Shown here: piece after piece, positions 17,764 through 27,024 of the stretch
Numbering within the stretch: position 1 is the first letter of the stretch
Layout: the number at the start of each line of letters is the position of its first letter
Origin: Ignavibacteriales bacterium
Lineage (GTDB): Bacteria; Bacteroidota; Ignavibacteria; Ignavibacteriales; Ignavibacteriaceae
Length of the DNA: 64,000 nucleotides
NCBI GenBank assembly: GCA_016700155.1
Contig: CP065001.1
Location: 4,340,001-4,404,000, forward strand
Direction of reading: 5' to 3'
The notes under the pieces: model-generated
Told to the model about the DNA's origin: nothing
What the model saw: only the letters and a program-made list of their open reading frames with translations
Databases searched by the model: none
Program-made: the position numbers and the translations under genes

Positions 17764-18435
17764 TTATTCAATCCCAAACTTGACATGCACACTTCTTCGT
17801 ATTGTAACTTTGCCGGAAGGATTTCCTGTTTGGGATCCTTCAAATGTTGCAGTGTTCATTGGACTGAGAACGCTTTGCCACTGATCATTCTCTTCAATCT
17901 CAATAACACTACTGAGTTTAACACCAAGAGTTGTGCACATATACAAAGCTTTTTCTTTTGCTGCTTTCAGCGCCTGTTCATAAGCTGCTTTGTGCTGCGC
18001 TTCGTAATCTGATATGTTGTAGTTAGCCGAGACAATTTCATAAGCATCACTCTTCGCAATATCATTGGAGAGCGCGTAATACTTTGAAATGTCTTTCAAC
18101 AGAAATGAAACATCAACGTGAGTGAAATAACCTTTGTGGACACGCTGCCTGCTTCCATCATTGTATTCATAATTTTTGCCGAGTTTTATTGGCGAGACTT
18201 CTATATCATCAGAACTAATTCCGTGTTCGTTAAGCAGTGCAATCAGCGATGATGTGTTTTCGTCAGTTAGTGATTTACTTTTCTCAACAGTTTCAGAAAT
18301 GTTTTTTATCTGAATAGAAAAGTTTATCTGGTCTGCATTACGCACAACCTCCGAAGTGCCGTTAACATTGATGAATTTTTGTTGCGCAAAGGCGGAGGTG
18401 ATGAAAAGTGTTAGGAGTATTAGGATGTGTTTCAT
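17764..18435 (-). CDS. SIMPL (DUF541) domain periplasmic protein
   Basis: Signal peptide (MKHILILLTLFITSAFAQ) followed by a SIMPL/DUF541 domain: INVNGTSEVVRNADQINFSIQI at the start, LLNEHGISSDDIEVSPIKL in the middle, and ALKAAKEKALYMCTTLGVKLSSVIEIEE near the end, all typical of the family. These proteins form periplasmic rings in some bacteria; the biochemical role is undefined. Start set at the Met of the signal peptide (18435); 15 extra upstream codons to 18480 look untranslated. Confidence 0.85.
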   Translation of the reverse strand: MKHILILLTLFITSAFAQQKFINVNGTSEVVRNADQINFSIQIKNISETVEKSKSLTDENTSSLIALLNEHGISSDDIEVSPIKLGKNYEYNDGSRQRVHKGYFTHVDVSFLLKDISKYYALSNDIAKSDAYEIVSANYNISDYEAQHKAAYEQALKAAKEKALYMCTTLGVKLSSVIEIEENDQWQSVLSPMNTATFEGSQTGNPSGKVTIRRSVHVKFGIE

Positions 18436-18490
18436 TGTATGATGCCTCTTATAAAGATTATTTTTGATTGAAACCAACACCTTGGTTTAT

Positions 18491-18958
18491 CTATTTAAAA
18501 CGTGTAAACAACCAGTCCAAATGAAATAGTTTAGCTGTAAATCCAATTCCCGTAAACAACAATTTGTTCCCCGGATTTACTTTGCCCTTCAACTTAAATG
18601 CACCCAGTGAATCTGTGACTGTGGAAAAATTGGATTTAAGTCTAAAGCTTTCGTTTAAAGTATCAAGCCCGCCTATCGACACAAATACATATGGCAATGA
18701 TTCTTTTGTTTCAAAATCAAGTGTATTACCGGAAAGAAAAATTTCATTGGTCTCTGATGACCAATTTATTGAGTCAAATATGATATCAGTTATACACATT
18801 GAGCCACACCATCCGTAACAGTACTCATCATAGGTTACTGTGCAAAGCGTTTCTTCTTCTTTTGTATTCTCAACAAATAAATTGACCGGAATAGTTTGAG
18901 TTAAAACAGAAACTGTTTGAATAAAAAATAAAAGAAGAAAGGTAATAAGGGACTTCAT
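18491..18958 (-). CDS. secreted protein with carboxypeptidase-regulatory-like domain
   Basis: 155 residues with a clear signal peptide (SLITFLLLFFIQTVSVLTQ). The second half, ILSGNTLDFETKESLPYVFV...LGAFKLKGKVNPGNKLLFTGIGF type text, matches the CarboxypepD_reg-like beta-sandwich common at the start of Bacteroidota surface receptors. Here it stands alone with no barrel behind it. A Cys-rich patch (CTVTYDEYCYGWCGSMC) precedes it. The start overlaps the stop of the upstream 402-residue protein as ATGA, so the two are coupled. Confidence 0.7.
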   Translation of the reverse strand: MKSLITFLLLFFIQTVSVLTQTIPVNLFVENTKEEETLCTVTYDEYCYGWCGSMCITDIIFDSINWSSETNEIFLSGNTLDFETKESLPYVFVSIGGLDTLNESFRLKSNFSTVTDSLGAFKLKGKVNPGNKLLFTGIGFTAKLFHLDWLFTRFK

Positions 18959-20163
18959 TGCTGTGAGTAAGCTTCAATTTTATGAACTAGGTTATTATAT
19001 AATTCCTGTGTTTTCAATTTAAACACAGGTGAACAAATCTGTTGGCAATTATATTTAGACCAGTACAAAGGATAAACCATAAATGTAAGTTGTAATGCAA
19101 TTGAGTCACCAAATTCTTCTTTAATAAATTTTTTATAATTAGGGTGCTTATAATAAATTGAATCGTATGGTTTTTGGTCAAAACCTAAAAATGAGTCAAT
19201 GTCAAAATCCGGTTCAGATAGTTTGTTGTCTTTAAGATACCATCCAAAACCGATTGTTAATGATATGAATAGGTAATTATAGTTTTTGAAGTTTATTGAA
19301 GATTTTTTTTCAGATAAAAAAGAGTTTAACCCGGTTCCGCAAGACATAAATTCAATCAACCAGTTTTCTTTACTCCATTTTCCGTTTTTATAAACCCAAT
19401 ACTTCCAATTTAATAGGGGTGTTGAGAGCCCATCAATTCCTATGTAAAAGTATTTAGTATCCATATAAGTATTTATATTAACATTTATGGAGTCCAATTG
19501 TACAAATTCTTGTTGGTTTATTTCCCATTGGGATGGTATGGTATCATAAACCTTAAATGAAACTAAAGCTGGGTTGTTGAAAAAATTTGTTCTTATGCGA
19601 TAATTACCCGCTGACAATTTATTTATTCTGTATGAGGTGGCATTAAGCGTGCGAAAAGTACTCTGCCCGTTTTTTATCATTGGTAGTGAATCTGAATTAA
19701 AATATTCAGATTCTAAGCTATCGATTATTTTGTAATCGAGTTTTTTCCAACGATACAAATTTTGTTTTTCTAAAATAATTTCTGGTAAATAACTTGAGAA
19801 AGTATGAATGTCAAAAAAAGGATTTTCATTTATTGTAAATCCATTTGTTGTTACCATCTCAAATAAAGTAAAATTTATGGGTTCATTATATCTCAACCTT
19901 AATAAGCTATCATCCAGTGTTCCAAAGGTATCTAGAAATTCTTCATTCTTAATAACCTGTCTAAAAGTTATATTACTACGGCTGGTTTCGTAATATTCAG
20001 TATGACTAAAAAAAGTATCGATATAGTGATCAATTTGTTCCGGAAAAAATTCTGTGACAGTAATAAAAATTGTGAGTGCATAAAAAATAAATATTAATGA
20101 GTAAATCAATTTCGTAAGAAAGAGATTTAGTGTCCTATAGAGGTATTTCCTTTTGGTCATCAA
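18955..20163 (-). CDS. single-pass membrane protein, unknown function
   Basis: No family recognised. The 402-residue protein begins with a transmembrane helix (about residues 14-36, LTKLIYSLIFIFYALTIFITVT), and the rest is probably periplasmic. It is rich in Tyr, Asn, Ser and Phe. A possible beta-sandwich lies near residues 165-225 (NKLSAGNYRIRTNFFNNPALVSF). It overlaps the downstream carboxypeptidase-regulatory-like gene by 4 bp, which suggests a two-gene envelope operon. Confidence 0.6.
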   Translation of the reverse strand: MMTKRKYLYRTLNLFLTKLIYSLIFIFYALTIFITVTEFFPEQIDHYIDTFFSHTEYYETSRSNITFRQVIKNEEFLDTFGTLDDSLLRLRYNEPINFTLFEMVTTNGFTINENPFFDIHTFSSYLPEIILEKQNLYRWKKLDYKIIDSLESEYFNSDSLPMIKNGQSTFRTLNATSYRINKLSAGNYRIRTNFFNNPALVSFKVYDTIPSQWEINQQEFVQLDSINVNINTYMDTKYFYIGIDGLSTPLLNWKYWVYKNGKWSKENWLIEFMSCGTGLNSFLSEKKSSINFKNYNYLFISLTIGFGWYLKDNKLSEPDFDIDSFLGFDQKPYDSIYYKHPNYKKFIKEEFGDSIALQLTFMVYPLYWSKYNCQQICSPVFKLKTQELYNNLVHKIEAYSQQ

Positions 20164-20350
20164 AACATTTAATATTTCTTTTGTGTCAAATTATTATTGT
20201 TTCTTCCCGCAATGCTCAAATACACCAACCCTGTACATCTGCCATCAAGCACTGCCCCGGGATTAAGAGGAAACAAAAGGGGCGCATAAAATCAATAGTA
20301 ACTTAAGGGATTGGGGTGCTAATCTCAATTAAAAAATTTATCTGTTTTTT

Positions 20351-20380
20351 ACCCACCCCTTTCCCCTCCAGGGAGGGGAC
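20351..20380. repeat. orphan copy of the DUF559-flanking repeat
   Basis: ACCCACCCCTTTCCCCTCC followed by AGGGAGGGGAC matches the right-hand DUF559 repeat in order and orientation, with the central palindrome changed to CCCCTCCAGGGAGGGG (one mismatched pair). No DUF559 gene is adjacent. Confidence 0.65.
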
Positions 20381-20605
20381 AAATTGCTTTTGGTTGGTGG
20401 TGTGTGGTCTGTAGTGTGTAGTTTGTGGTTTGTTGTAATGGAATAGGTCATGTTGATAATTTAATATTGTACATTCCTTGTTTTGTGTTCGATATTCCTG
20501 TTCAGGATTAAGATAAGGAAATCAAATAGAATTTAATTTCTATAAAAGCAGATTATTAAAAATTGGCTCAGTGATTCTAAGTGCCTTAGTGGTGAAATTC
20601 ATTCC

Positions 20606-20647
20606 GTCACCCTCCGATCCCATAGGGACAGGCAGGCTCAGAGTGAC
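20606..20647. repeat. GTCAC...GTGAC palindromic unit
   Basis: GTCACCCT and AGAGTGAC bracket a 26-bp interior. This matches the general plan of the other GTCA-ended repeat units in the window (31288-31372, 41829-41855, 43674-43728). Confidence 0.5.
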
Positions 20648-20682
20648 ATGTGAAAGTGGTTTCGGGTTAGTGATTGAATCTT

Positions 20683-20940
20683 TCAATCTTTTAATTTTTC
20701 TTCTTTCAATCTGTCTTCTTCATTCTTTTCATCACGTTCAAGTGAAACGAGTGGTATTCCAAGGTCGCGGATTCTTGTTAATATTCCAAACAACGCGGAC
20801 TGATCTTTTATTTTTCCCCTTAACATACATTTACCTTCACCGAAGTTGAATATTTTCATGTGACCGAATAATCCTGAACATCGTTTCGGCAGTTCACCGT
20901 CGAGTGTGATCTTGTATGTTGCTTCTTCTTCTTTTTTCAT
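20683..20940 (-). CDS. small conserved-looking protein, unknown function
   Basis: About 85 residues from the Met at 20940 (a start three codons upstream is possible). The text YKITLDGELPKRCSGLFGHMKI...GKCMLRGKIKDQSALFGILTRIRDLGIPLVSLER resembles a widespread family of short proteins with an N-terminal strand and a conserved DQ-AL-GxL-xRIRDLG helix, for which I know no function. The C-terminus is a charged Lys/Glu helix. It stands alone, surrounded by palindromic repeats on both sides. Confidence 0.68.
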   Translation of the reverse strand: MKKEEEATYKITLDGELPKRCSGLFGHMKIFNFGEGKCMLRGKIKDQSALFGILTRIRDLGIPLVSLERDEKNEEDRLKEEKLKD

Positions 20941-20989
20941 CGCATTCATCTGTAAAAGTGTTTTATGTTTTTTCCCTTTATTATTTATC

Positions 20990-21195
20990 TGTCATTTGTC
21001 ATTCCGAACCTGGTTCGGAATCTTTCTTCGATTACCACGAAGATGCTGAATGGCAATGCCATCAGCATGACATCATTAAATTTCCTTTGTCATTTCGAAT
21101 GAGTCTTCGAGAGAGAAATCTCTAACGATACCATGTTTGAGATTCCTCACCCCACAACGTTATAGCGTTGCAGGGATTCGGAATGACAATCGTTC
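20990..21195. repeat. compound palindromic repeat cluster
   Basis: At least three units are packed between the small gene and the RND permease gene: ATTCCGAACC-T-GGTTCGGAAT (21001-21021), ATGCTGA...TCAGCAT (about 21052-21077), and a GTCATTTCGAA...GAATGACAA unit (about 21091-21190) with an inner CAACG-TTATAG-CGTTG hairpin. No ORF is credible here. Confidence 0.7.
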
Positions 21196-21206
21196 ATAGC
21201 CGGTGA

Positions 21207-24200
21207 CTATTCCTGTCCAACAGGCTCTGCATTAACTGATTTTTCTTTTCTTCCAAAAACTTTTTTGAAAAGTCCCGGAACTTTTACTCTTAATTTTTCC
21301 ATCTTAACAAATACTATCGGGACAAGTATAAGTGTAAGGAACATTGAACTTGTTAATCCGCCGACAAGCGCCCATGCAAGTCCTGCTTTCCATTCTGATC
21401 CTGAACTTGTTGACATCGCAATCGGAAGCATACCGAACACCATTGTAAGTGTTGTCATAAATATCGGTCTTATTCTTGCGTAACCAGCTTCAATAAGCGC
21501 ATCGTGAACGTTCATTCCGTCTTTTTGATTTTGTGTGGTTCGGTCAACGAGAAGAATTGCGTTCTTACCAACAAGTCCTATCAGCATTATTATTCCGAGC
21601 ATTGAAAATATACTCAGCGAGTTCATTGTTAACGCAAGCGCGAACAACGCACCAACCATTGCAACTGGAATTGAGAATAACACAACAAACGGATAGATGT
21701 ATGAATCATACAACGCAACCATTATCATATACACGAACAGGATTCCCGCAAGTATAGCAAGACCAAGACTGCCGAATGATTCAGCCTGGTTTTTAAGATC
21801 ACCGTCATAAGTTATATCAACACCTTCAGGCAGTTTATGATCTTTTAGCGCTGCCTGTATATCGGCACCGATACTTCCGCTTGGTCTTCCCACAGCCTGT
21901 GAAAAAACAGTGATGGAATTAATCCTGTCATACCTGTTAAGCTTTGTTGGTCCGGTTGTTTCAAAAATATTTGCAAACTGCTGAAGTTCAATTACCTGTC
22001 CTCTCATATTTGTGAACGAAAGGTGACTTAGATCAGAAACCTTTGATCTGTCAAACTCATCGAGAGCGATGCGTATGTCGTACTCGGTTTCACCATCTCT
22101 GAATTTTGATTCATCATCACCTGTTAACGCAACGCGCAATGTTGCACCAACTTCAGCAATAGAAAGTCCGAAAGCCGCAAGTTTTTCTCTGTCTATTTCA
22201 ATACGTGTCTCGGGTTTTCCCTCTTCAGAAGATAAACGCACATCTGCAGTGCCGGGAATTCCTTTTACTATATTCATAACATCTGTAGCGCCTTCAATCA
22301 CTCGTTCGCGGCTCGGACCTTTCACAACTAATTGTATAGGAGTTTGATTTGCAGTACCGAAAATTCCTATCGGGTTTACACGCACATCAACCCCGGGTAT
22401 CTGTTGAATTTTACTTTTTATTATCTGACCTATTTCTTCAGTTGATTTATCTCTCTGGTTTTTATGTATCAGCGCAACATCAATCTGTGAACTGAAGTTT
22501 GAGTTCTGACCGATCAAACCTTCGCTTGATGCGCCGACATTCACAAACACTTTCTGAACTTCGGGCATTGATGAAATTATTTTCTCAGCTTCCTGTGTTA
22601 CGTAATTTGTTCTTTCAAGTGAAGCTCCGGAAGGAAGTTCAATTGTAACCGTGAACTCACCTCTGTCAGATACAGCAACGAATTCACTTCCTATAAAACC
22701 TCCGCCTATCAACGCGAATGAACCAAAGAAAAGAACAACTGTAAGAGTTATAACCTTCCAGCTGTTCGCTAAACTCCATTTTAATATTCCAATGTAATGT
22801 TCGGTAAGATTCTTAAACATCTTTTCAAACCACAACGCAAATCTTCCAACGATGCTGGCTTTGGTTAATCTTTCGAGCTTGCTGATTCTTGATGCGAGCA
22901 GCGGAGTAACCGTAAAAGAAACAAACAAACTGAGCAGTGTTGATATAACAACAACAACCGCAAACTGACGAATGATGTTTCCTACAAGTCCGCCGGTTAA
23001 TGCAAGCGGTACAAACACAACAACGTCAACAAGAGTTATCGCGAGCGCGGCAAAGCCTATTTCATTTCTGCCTTTTAATGCGGCGGTTCTGTTGTCTTCT
23101 CCTTTTTCAAGATGATGATAAATGTTCTCGAGTACAACGATAGAGTCATCAACAAGAATACCTACAACAAGTGATAACCCGAGAAGTGTCATCAGGTTTA
23201 AGGAGAAATCAAACATATACATTACGATGAATGTTGATATCATCGAAGCGGGTATTGCAAGAAGAACAATGAATGAGTTCCTGATGCTATGAAGGAAAAG
23301 AAGCATAACAATAGCAACGAGCAAAACCGCAAGCGCAAGATCAAACTTAACTGCGTTTGCTGCATCGATTGTAAAGAGTGAACCATCCTGCGCAATATCA
23401 AACTTTAATCCCGCTGCTTTGTAATCATTTTCCATTTTGGTTATTTCGCTACGAACAAGCGCACTAACTTCAACTGCGTTTGCATCGGTTTGTTTCATAA
23501 CTAATAAACCGACGGATGTTTTTCCGTTTATCCTGTTGATGTTTTCATATTCTTTAGTTCCGTCTTCAACTTCGGCTACATCGTGAAGTCTTATTTCACT
23601 TCCTTTTGATGTAGCAACAACAAGGTTTCTCAAACTTTCAATTGAGCTGAACTTGCCGGCGATACGCACAACAAATTGCTCATTATTGTTTTTGATTTTA
23701 CCTGTCGGGAAATCAAGATTGGAATTTTTTATAGCCTGCGTAACCTGCATAATTGATAGTCCGTATGAACGGATCTTTGCTTCATCAAGATTAACTTTTA
23801 TTTCTCTTTCATCACCGCCGATAAGTGTGATCTGGGCAACACCTTTTACATTAGCAAACCTCGGCTGAATTCTATCCTTTATAAACTGGTAAAATTCTTT
23901 TGAAGGCATGTTGCTTGTTAATCCCATACGGAGAACAGGTATTTCATCAAGAGCAAATTTTGTGATGATAGGAGTTTCAGAATTATCGGGAAGTACAGAA
24001 ATAATTTCACTCACTTTTCTCTGTGTGTTCTGAACAGTGAAGTCTATGTTAACACCCTGATCAAACTCAGCCATTACAAATGAAACGCCTTCAACAGATG
24101 TTGACCTTATCGCTTTAAGCTGGTCAACACTTGAGATAGCATCTTCAATATGTTTGGTAACGGATGTTTCAACTTCATTCGGAGAAGCTCCGGGATACAC

Positions 24201-24347
24201 TGTTGTAATTGTAACCCATGGTGAATTCATCTTTGGCAGAAGTTCGTAACTAAGCTGAGTATAACTGTATATTCCAAGCACAGTCAGCGCAGCAAATATC
24301 ACTACAATCAGCGTTGGTCTTTTTATTGCAAGTTCTGTAATCGTCAT
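21207..24347 (-). CDS. RND efflux permease (HAE1/AcrB type)
   Basis: Inner-membrane proton-driven pump of 1046 residues with the duplicated 12-TM RND layout: first TM near residues 10-30, TM2-6 about 330-475, TM7 about 520-540, TM8-12 about 855-1010. TM4 holds the proton-relay pair in VVGILVDDSIVVLENIYHH. The text GNAILLVDRTTQNQKDGM and RIRPIFMTTLTMVFGMLPIA is typical of hydrophobe/amphiphile exporters. It is the last gene of an operon with a TolC-family protein and a membrane-fusion protein. Substrate range cannot be read from sequence. Confidence 0.95.
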   Translation of the reverse strand: MTITELAIKRPTLIVVIFAALTVLGIYSYTQLSYELLPKMNSPWVTITTVYPGASPNEVETSVTKHIEDAISSVDQLKAIRSTSVEGVSFVMAEFDQGVNIDFTVQNTQRKVSEIISVLPDNSETPIITKFALDEIPVLRMGLTSNMPSKEFYQFIKDRIQPRFANVKGVAQITLIGGDEREIKVNLDEAKIRSYGLSIMQVTQAIKNSNLDFPTGKIKNNNEQFVVRIAGKFSSIESLRNLVVATSKGSEIRLHDVAEVEDGTKEYENINRINGKTSVGLLVMKQTDANAVEVSALVRSEITKMENDYKAAGLKFDIAQDGSLFTIDAANAVKFDLALAVLLVAIVMLLFLHSIRNSFIVLLAIPASMISTFIVMYMFDFSLNLMTLLGLSLVVGILVDDSIVVLENIYHHLEKGEDNRTAALKGRNEIGFAALAITLVDVVVFVPLALTGGLVGNIIRQFAVVVVISTLLSLFVSFTVTPLLASRISKLERLTKASIVGRFALWFEKMFKNLTEHYIGILKWSLANSWKVITLTVVLFFGSFALIGGGFIGSEFVAVSDRGEFTVTIELPSGASLERTNYVTQEAEKIISSMPEVQKVFVNVGASSEGLIGQNSNFSSQIDVALIHKNQRDKSTEEIGQIIKSKIQQIPGVDVRVNPIGIFGTANQTPIQLVVKGPSRERVIEGATDVMNIVKGIPGTADVRLSSEEGKPETRIEIDREKLAAFGLSIAEVGATLRVALTGDDESKFRDGETEYDIRIALDEFDRSKVSDLSHLSFTNMRGQVIELQQFANIFETTGPTKLNRYDRINSITVFSQAVGRPSGSIGADIQAALKDHKLPEGVDITYDGDLKNQAESFGSLGLAILAGILFVYMIMVALYDSYIYPFVVLFSIPVAMVGALFALALTMNSLSIFSMLGIIMLIGLVGKNAILLVDRTTQNQKDGMNVHDALIEAGYARIRPIFMTTLTMVFGMLPIAMSTSSGSEWKAGLAWALVGGLTSSMFLTLILVPIVFVKMEKLRVKVPGLFKKVFGRKEKSVNAEPVGQE

Positions 24348-24377
24348 TTTTATTTCCTTTATCTTTTCTTCGTGATA

Positions 24378-25457
24378 TTAGTTTATAACATCAACGTTAA
24401 AATTATCTTTCAGATTATTCTGACCATTGACAACTATAACTTCCCCGTTAACTAAACCGCTCATTACCTGTACATAATTATCATAAGCAGCACCGAGTGT
24501 GATCTTACGTTCACGCGCTATTCCGTTCTCAACAACAAAAACTCTTGCGTCTTTAACACTGCCGACAAGCGCTTCTCTTGGTATTACAATCGATTCAGTA
24601 GTTTTAAGTGAAATGAATTTTACACGACCAAACATTCCTGCTTTTAAAGGATTCTGTTTGCAGTTCATTAATGTAACTTCAACTGGATATGTGTGAGCAT
24701 CATCACCTTTGTCGCTTATGGTTGCTATCTTTCCGTTGAACACAACACCGGGATAAACATCAGTTGTAATTTCAACCGCGTCACCGGATTTTAATTTGAA
24801 CGCATCTTTTTCAGCTACGTTCAATTTTACTTTCAACTTGGAAATATCAACTATATTTGAGGTAACACTTCCGTTGCTGACATAGTTGCCGACATCGACA
24901 GAACGTGCTGTAACAACACCTGAAATTGGTGCGGTGATTTTAGTGTTGTTGAATTCTCTTCTTGCAACGATGAGTTGTGATTCCGCAGCCTGTAATTCAA
25001 GTTTTGCTGCTTCAAGCCTGCTTACAGGAATTGATTTTTCATTGTACAGCGCTTCATATCGCTCAAAGTCTTTCTTTACTTTTTCATAATTAACTTCGGC
25101 AGTTTTGAACGCGGCATTTTTTAATTCACCGTCAAGCTGAATTATAATTGAACCTTTTGAAACGTAATCACCGATCTTTGCATACACACCAACAACGCGT
25201 CCGGATGCTTCCGCAACAACAGCGACATCATTATCACCTGTTATCGTTCCGACTAATTCCAATGTATTTGAAACAGTTTTAGTTTCAGCTTTTGTAACTG
25301 AAACCGGGTAAGAATTAATCACTTCTTCATTTGATTTTGCCTGGAGTTTTGCCTTGTTGTGCATAAGTATAGCGCCAACTCCGCCGACAATAATAATTGC
25401 AACGATTATAATTTTTATCTTCGTCCACAAACCGCCTGATTTTTTTTCGCCTGTCAT
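24378..25457 (-). CDS. RND efflux periplasmic adaptor (membrane fusion protein)
   Basis: 359-residue HlyD/AcrA-type adaptor. One N-terminal TM/signal anchor (IKIIIVAIIIVGGVGAILM), then the barrel-sandwich hybrid strand VVAEASGRVVGVYAKIGDYVSKGSIIIQLD, an alpha-helical hairpin (about residues 110-150), the second lipoyl half KITAPISGVVTARSVDVGNYV, and the beta-barrel and membrane-proximal domains ending VNGQNNLKDN. It sits 30 bp upstream of the permease start and 37 bp downstream of the TolC-family gene. Confidence 0.94.
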   Translation of the reverse strand: MTGEKKSGGLWTKIKIIIVAIIIVGGVGAILMHNKAKLQAKSNEEVINSYPVSVTKAETKTVSNTLELVGTITGDNDVAVVAEASGRVVGVYAKIGDYVSKGSIIIQLDGELKNAAFKTAEVNYEKVKKDFERYEALYNEKSIPVSRLEAAKLELQAAESQLIVARREFNNTKITAPISGVVTARSVDVGNYVSNGSVTSNIVDISKLKVKLNVAEKDAFKLKSGDAVEITTDVYPGVVFNGKIATISDKGDDAHTYPVEVTLMNCKQNPLKAGMFGRVKFISLKTTESIVIPREALVGSVKDARVFVVENGIARERKITLGAAYDNYVQVMSGLVNGEVIVVNGQNNLKDNFNVDVIN

Positions 25458-25494
25458 ATCATTATTCCTTTATAATTATTTTTCAAAAATCTTT

Positions 25495-26805
25495 TTATAA
25501 TCCGCCGACCGATTTTTCCAGGTTTGCTTTAGCTAATTCAAGATCAACCAATGTTTGTACGTGGTTTGTCTTTGCCTGGAGTAACGCTACTTCAGCATCA
25601 AGTAATTCTGAGTTAAGAGTTAATCCCTGTTTAAACAACTCGCTTGATACACGGTAATTTTCTTCAGCCTGTTTTACACTGAATTCCGATACGGATAATT
25701 TTTCTTTCGACTGAAGCATGTTCAGATAACTTTGTGTCACTTCAAGCACAACAGCATCTTTTAAAATTTTCTGCATGTCCTTGCTTTCTTCAAACTGCAT
25801 TTCAGCCTGTGTTGTCTGATGTGAAGTTTTTCCCCAGTTCCACAAATCAAAAGAGAGCATCACGCTTACATCCCAATTGGATTTAAACTTTTCTTCAACC
25901 GGGAAATAACGCTGATTTGGGTTTGAGTAATAATAATTTCCTGCAAGATATACCTGCGGAAACCAGCCTGATTGCGCAAGTGTTATTCCCGTTTCACTTG
26001 CTTTAACAAGATAGTCCGTTGCTTTTATATCAGGTCTGTTTTCAATTGCTGTTGTGGTAAGTTCATCAAGAGAATTGTTTATTGATTCAGTGCGATTGAT
26101 ATCGTCAGTAATTTCCGTCTTAGTTGAAAGCGGAATACCGATAACATTGTTAAGGTTAACCATTGCAAGCTGTACAGAATTTTTAATATCGATTTGTCTT
26201 AACTGTGCTTCTGCAAGCTGCACCTGAATTTTGAGAACGTCGTTGTTTGTTGCCAGTCCAACTTTATAAAGATTTTCAACATCCTTTAAATGAGCTTTTA
26301 TCTGTTCAACATTTTCATCTATCACTTCTTTAATCTTCTGAGCTTTGAACAAACCCCAGTAAGCATTTTTAATGTTGTACTCAAGGTTCTGTTCTTCCTT
26401 CCTGTAATTTTCCTTTGATGCGAAAGTTGAATACTCTGCAATCTCTGTGCTGCTCTTTAGACGGAATCCTGTAAACAGAGGCTGCTGTAAACTCAACTTA
26501 AAATTGTAGTTGTTGTTGATGTTCGGTGAAAGATCAAAACTTCCGAACGGTGTTGAAAGTGTGAAAGGATCGATCTTACTTAATCTTGTATAAGTAGCAT
26601 TAAAACTAAGTGAAGGAAGTCTTCCCGAAATAACCTCACTAAGTTTTGCTTCTGAAGAATTCATTCTTGATTCATAAGTATGAAGCTGTTTGCTGTTTTT
26701 AAATCCGATTTTTATTGATTCTTCCAATGATAATTTTTTTACATCCTGTGCAGATAAAACCTGGCTGAACAAAATCATCAAAACGATAATTGCTTTTATT
26801 CTCAT
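25495..26805 (-). CDS. TolC family outer membrane efflux protein
   Basis: Outer-membrane channel of a tripartite pump. From the Met at 26805 it starts with a signal peptide (MRIKAIIVLMILFSQVLSAQ) and shows the two-fold repeated TolC plan with long coiled-coil helices: LSLEESIKIGFKNSKQLHTYESR, ENLYKVGLATNNDVLKIQVQLAEAQLRQIDI and, in the second half, SSELFKQGLTLNSELLDAEVALLQAKTNHVQTLVDLELAKANLEK. First gene of the operon. A perfect 22-bp palindrome lies about 115 bp upstream, and no regulator gene is adjacent. Confidence 0.93.
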   Translation of the reverse strand: MRIKAIIVLMILFSQVLSAQDVKKLSLEESIKIGFKNSKQLHTYESRMNSSEAKLSEVISGRLPSLSFNATYTRLSKIDPFTLSTPFGSFDLSPNINNNYNFKLSLQQPLFTGFRLKSSTEIAEYSTFASKENYRKEEQNLEYNIKNAYWGLFKAQKIKEVIDENVEQIKAHLKDVENLYKVGLATNNDVLKIQVQLAEAQLRQIDIKNSVQLAMVNLNNVIGIPLSTKTEITDDINRTESINNSLDELTTTAIENRPDIKATDYLVKASETGITLAQSGWFPQVYLAGNYYYSNPNQRYFPVEEKFKSNWDVSVMLSFDLWNWGKTSHQTTQAEMQFEESKDMQKILKDAVVLEVTQSYLNMLQSKEKLSVSEFSVKQAEENYRVSSELFKQGLTLNSELLDAEVALLQAKTNHVQTLVDLELAKANLEKSVGGL

Positions 26806-26920
26806 AGCTCCCATTGTTATCAAAACTTTCTCCGTGTTATTGTTTGTAAAATGATCTGAATGAACGGTACAAAATTACTAAGAGAGGCAGGTGGTGTGCA
26901 TTGTACAAAGGTTTATTTTG

Positions 26921-26942
26921 GGGTTTATTTTAAAATAAACCC
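26921..26942. promoter_or_regulatory. perfect 22-bp palindrome upstream of efflux operon
   Basis: GGGTTTATTTT is followed directly by its exact reverse complement AAAATAAACCC. A half-copy (AGGTTTATTTTG) lies just upstream at about 26910-26920. The position in the 219-bp divergent gap between tolC and the DUF6498-like gene suits an operator for a dimeric repressor; it could also form a cruciform or transcript hairpin. Confidence 0.55.
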
Positions 26943-27024
26943 TGTTGATGAATGGCATAATAGATGTATGTTTGGTGAAAATAGAACAAATGGACTACAT
27001 AAACTCTAAACCCGGAAGAAAATA

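Larger units (their letters stand above)
20164..20682. other. 519-bp intergenic region made of repeat remnants
   Basis: No gene is supported. It contains an orphan copy of the repeat that flanks the DUF559 gene (20351-20380), a GT-rich stretch (about 20392-20440), a CTTAGTG-type repeat (AAGTGCCTTAGTGGT, about 20579-20594) and an inverted GTCAC...GTGAC unit (20606-20647). An apparent plus-strand ORF starting at 20571 runs through these repeats and lacks coding character. Confidence 0.6.

Noticed and set aside
16168..20682. Integrated prophage or genomic island
   Set aside because: The region is rich in unknown envelope proteins but has no integrase, tRNA boundary, phage structural gene or attachment repeats.
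20571..20849. Plus-strand 92-codon frame
   Set aside because: It runs through dispersed repeats and then antisense to the convincing small gene at 20683-20940; composition does not look coding.
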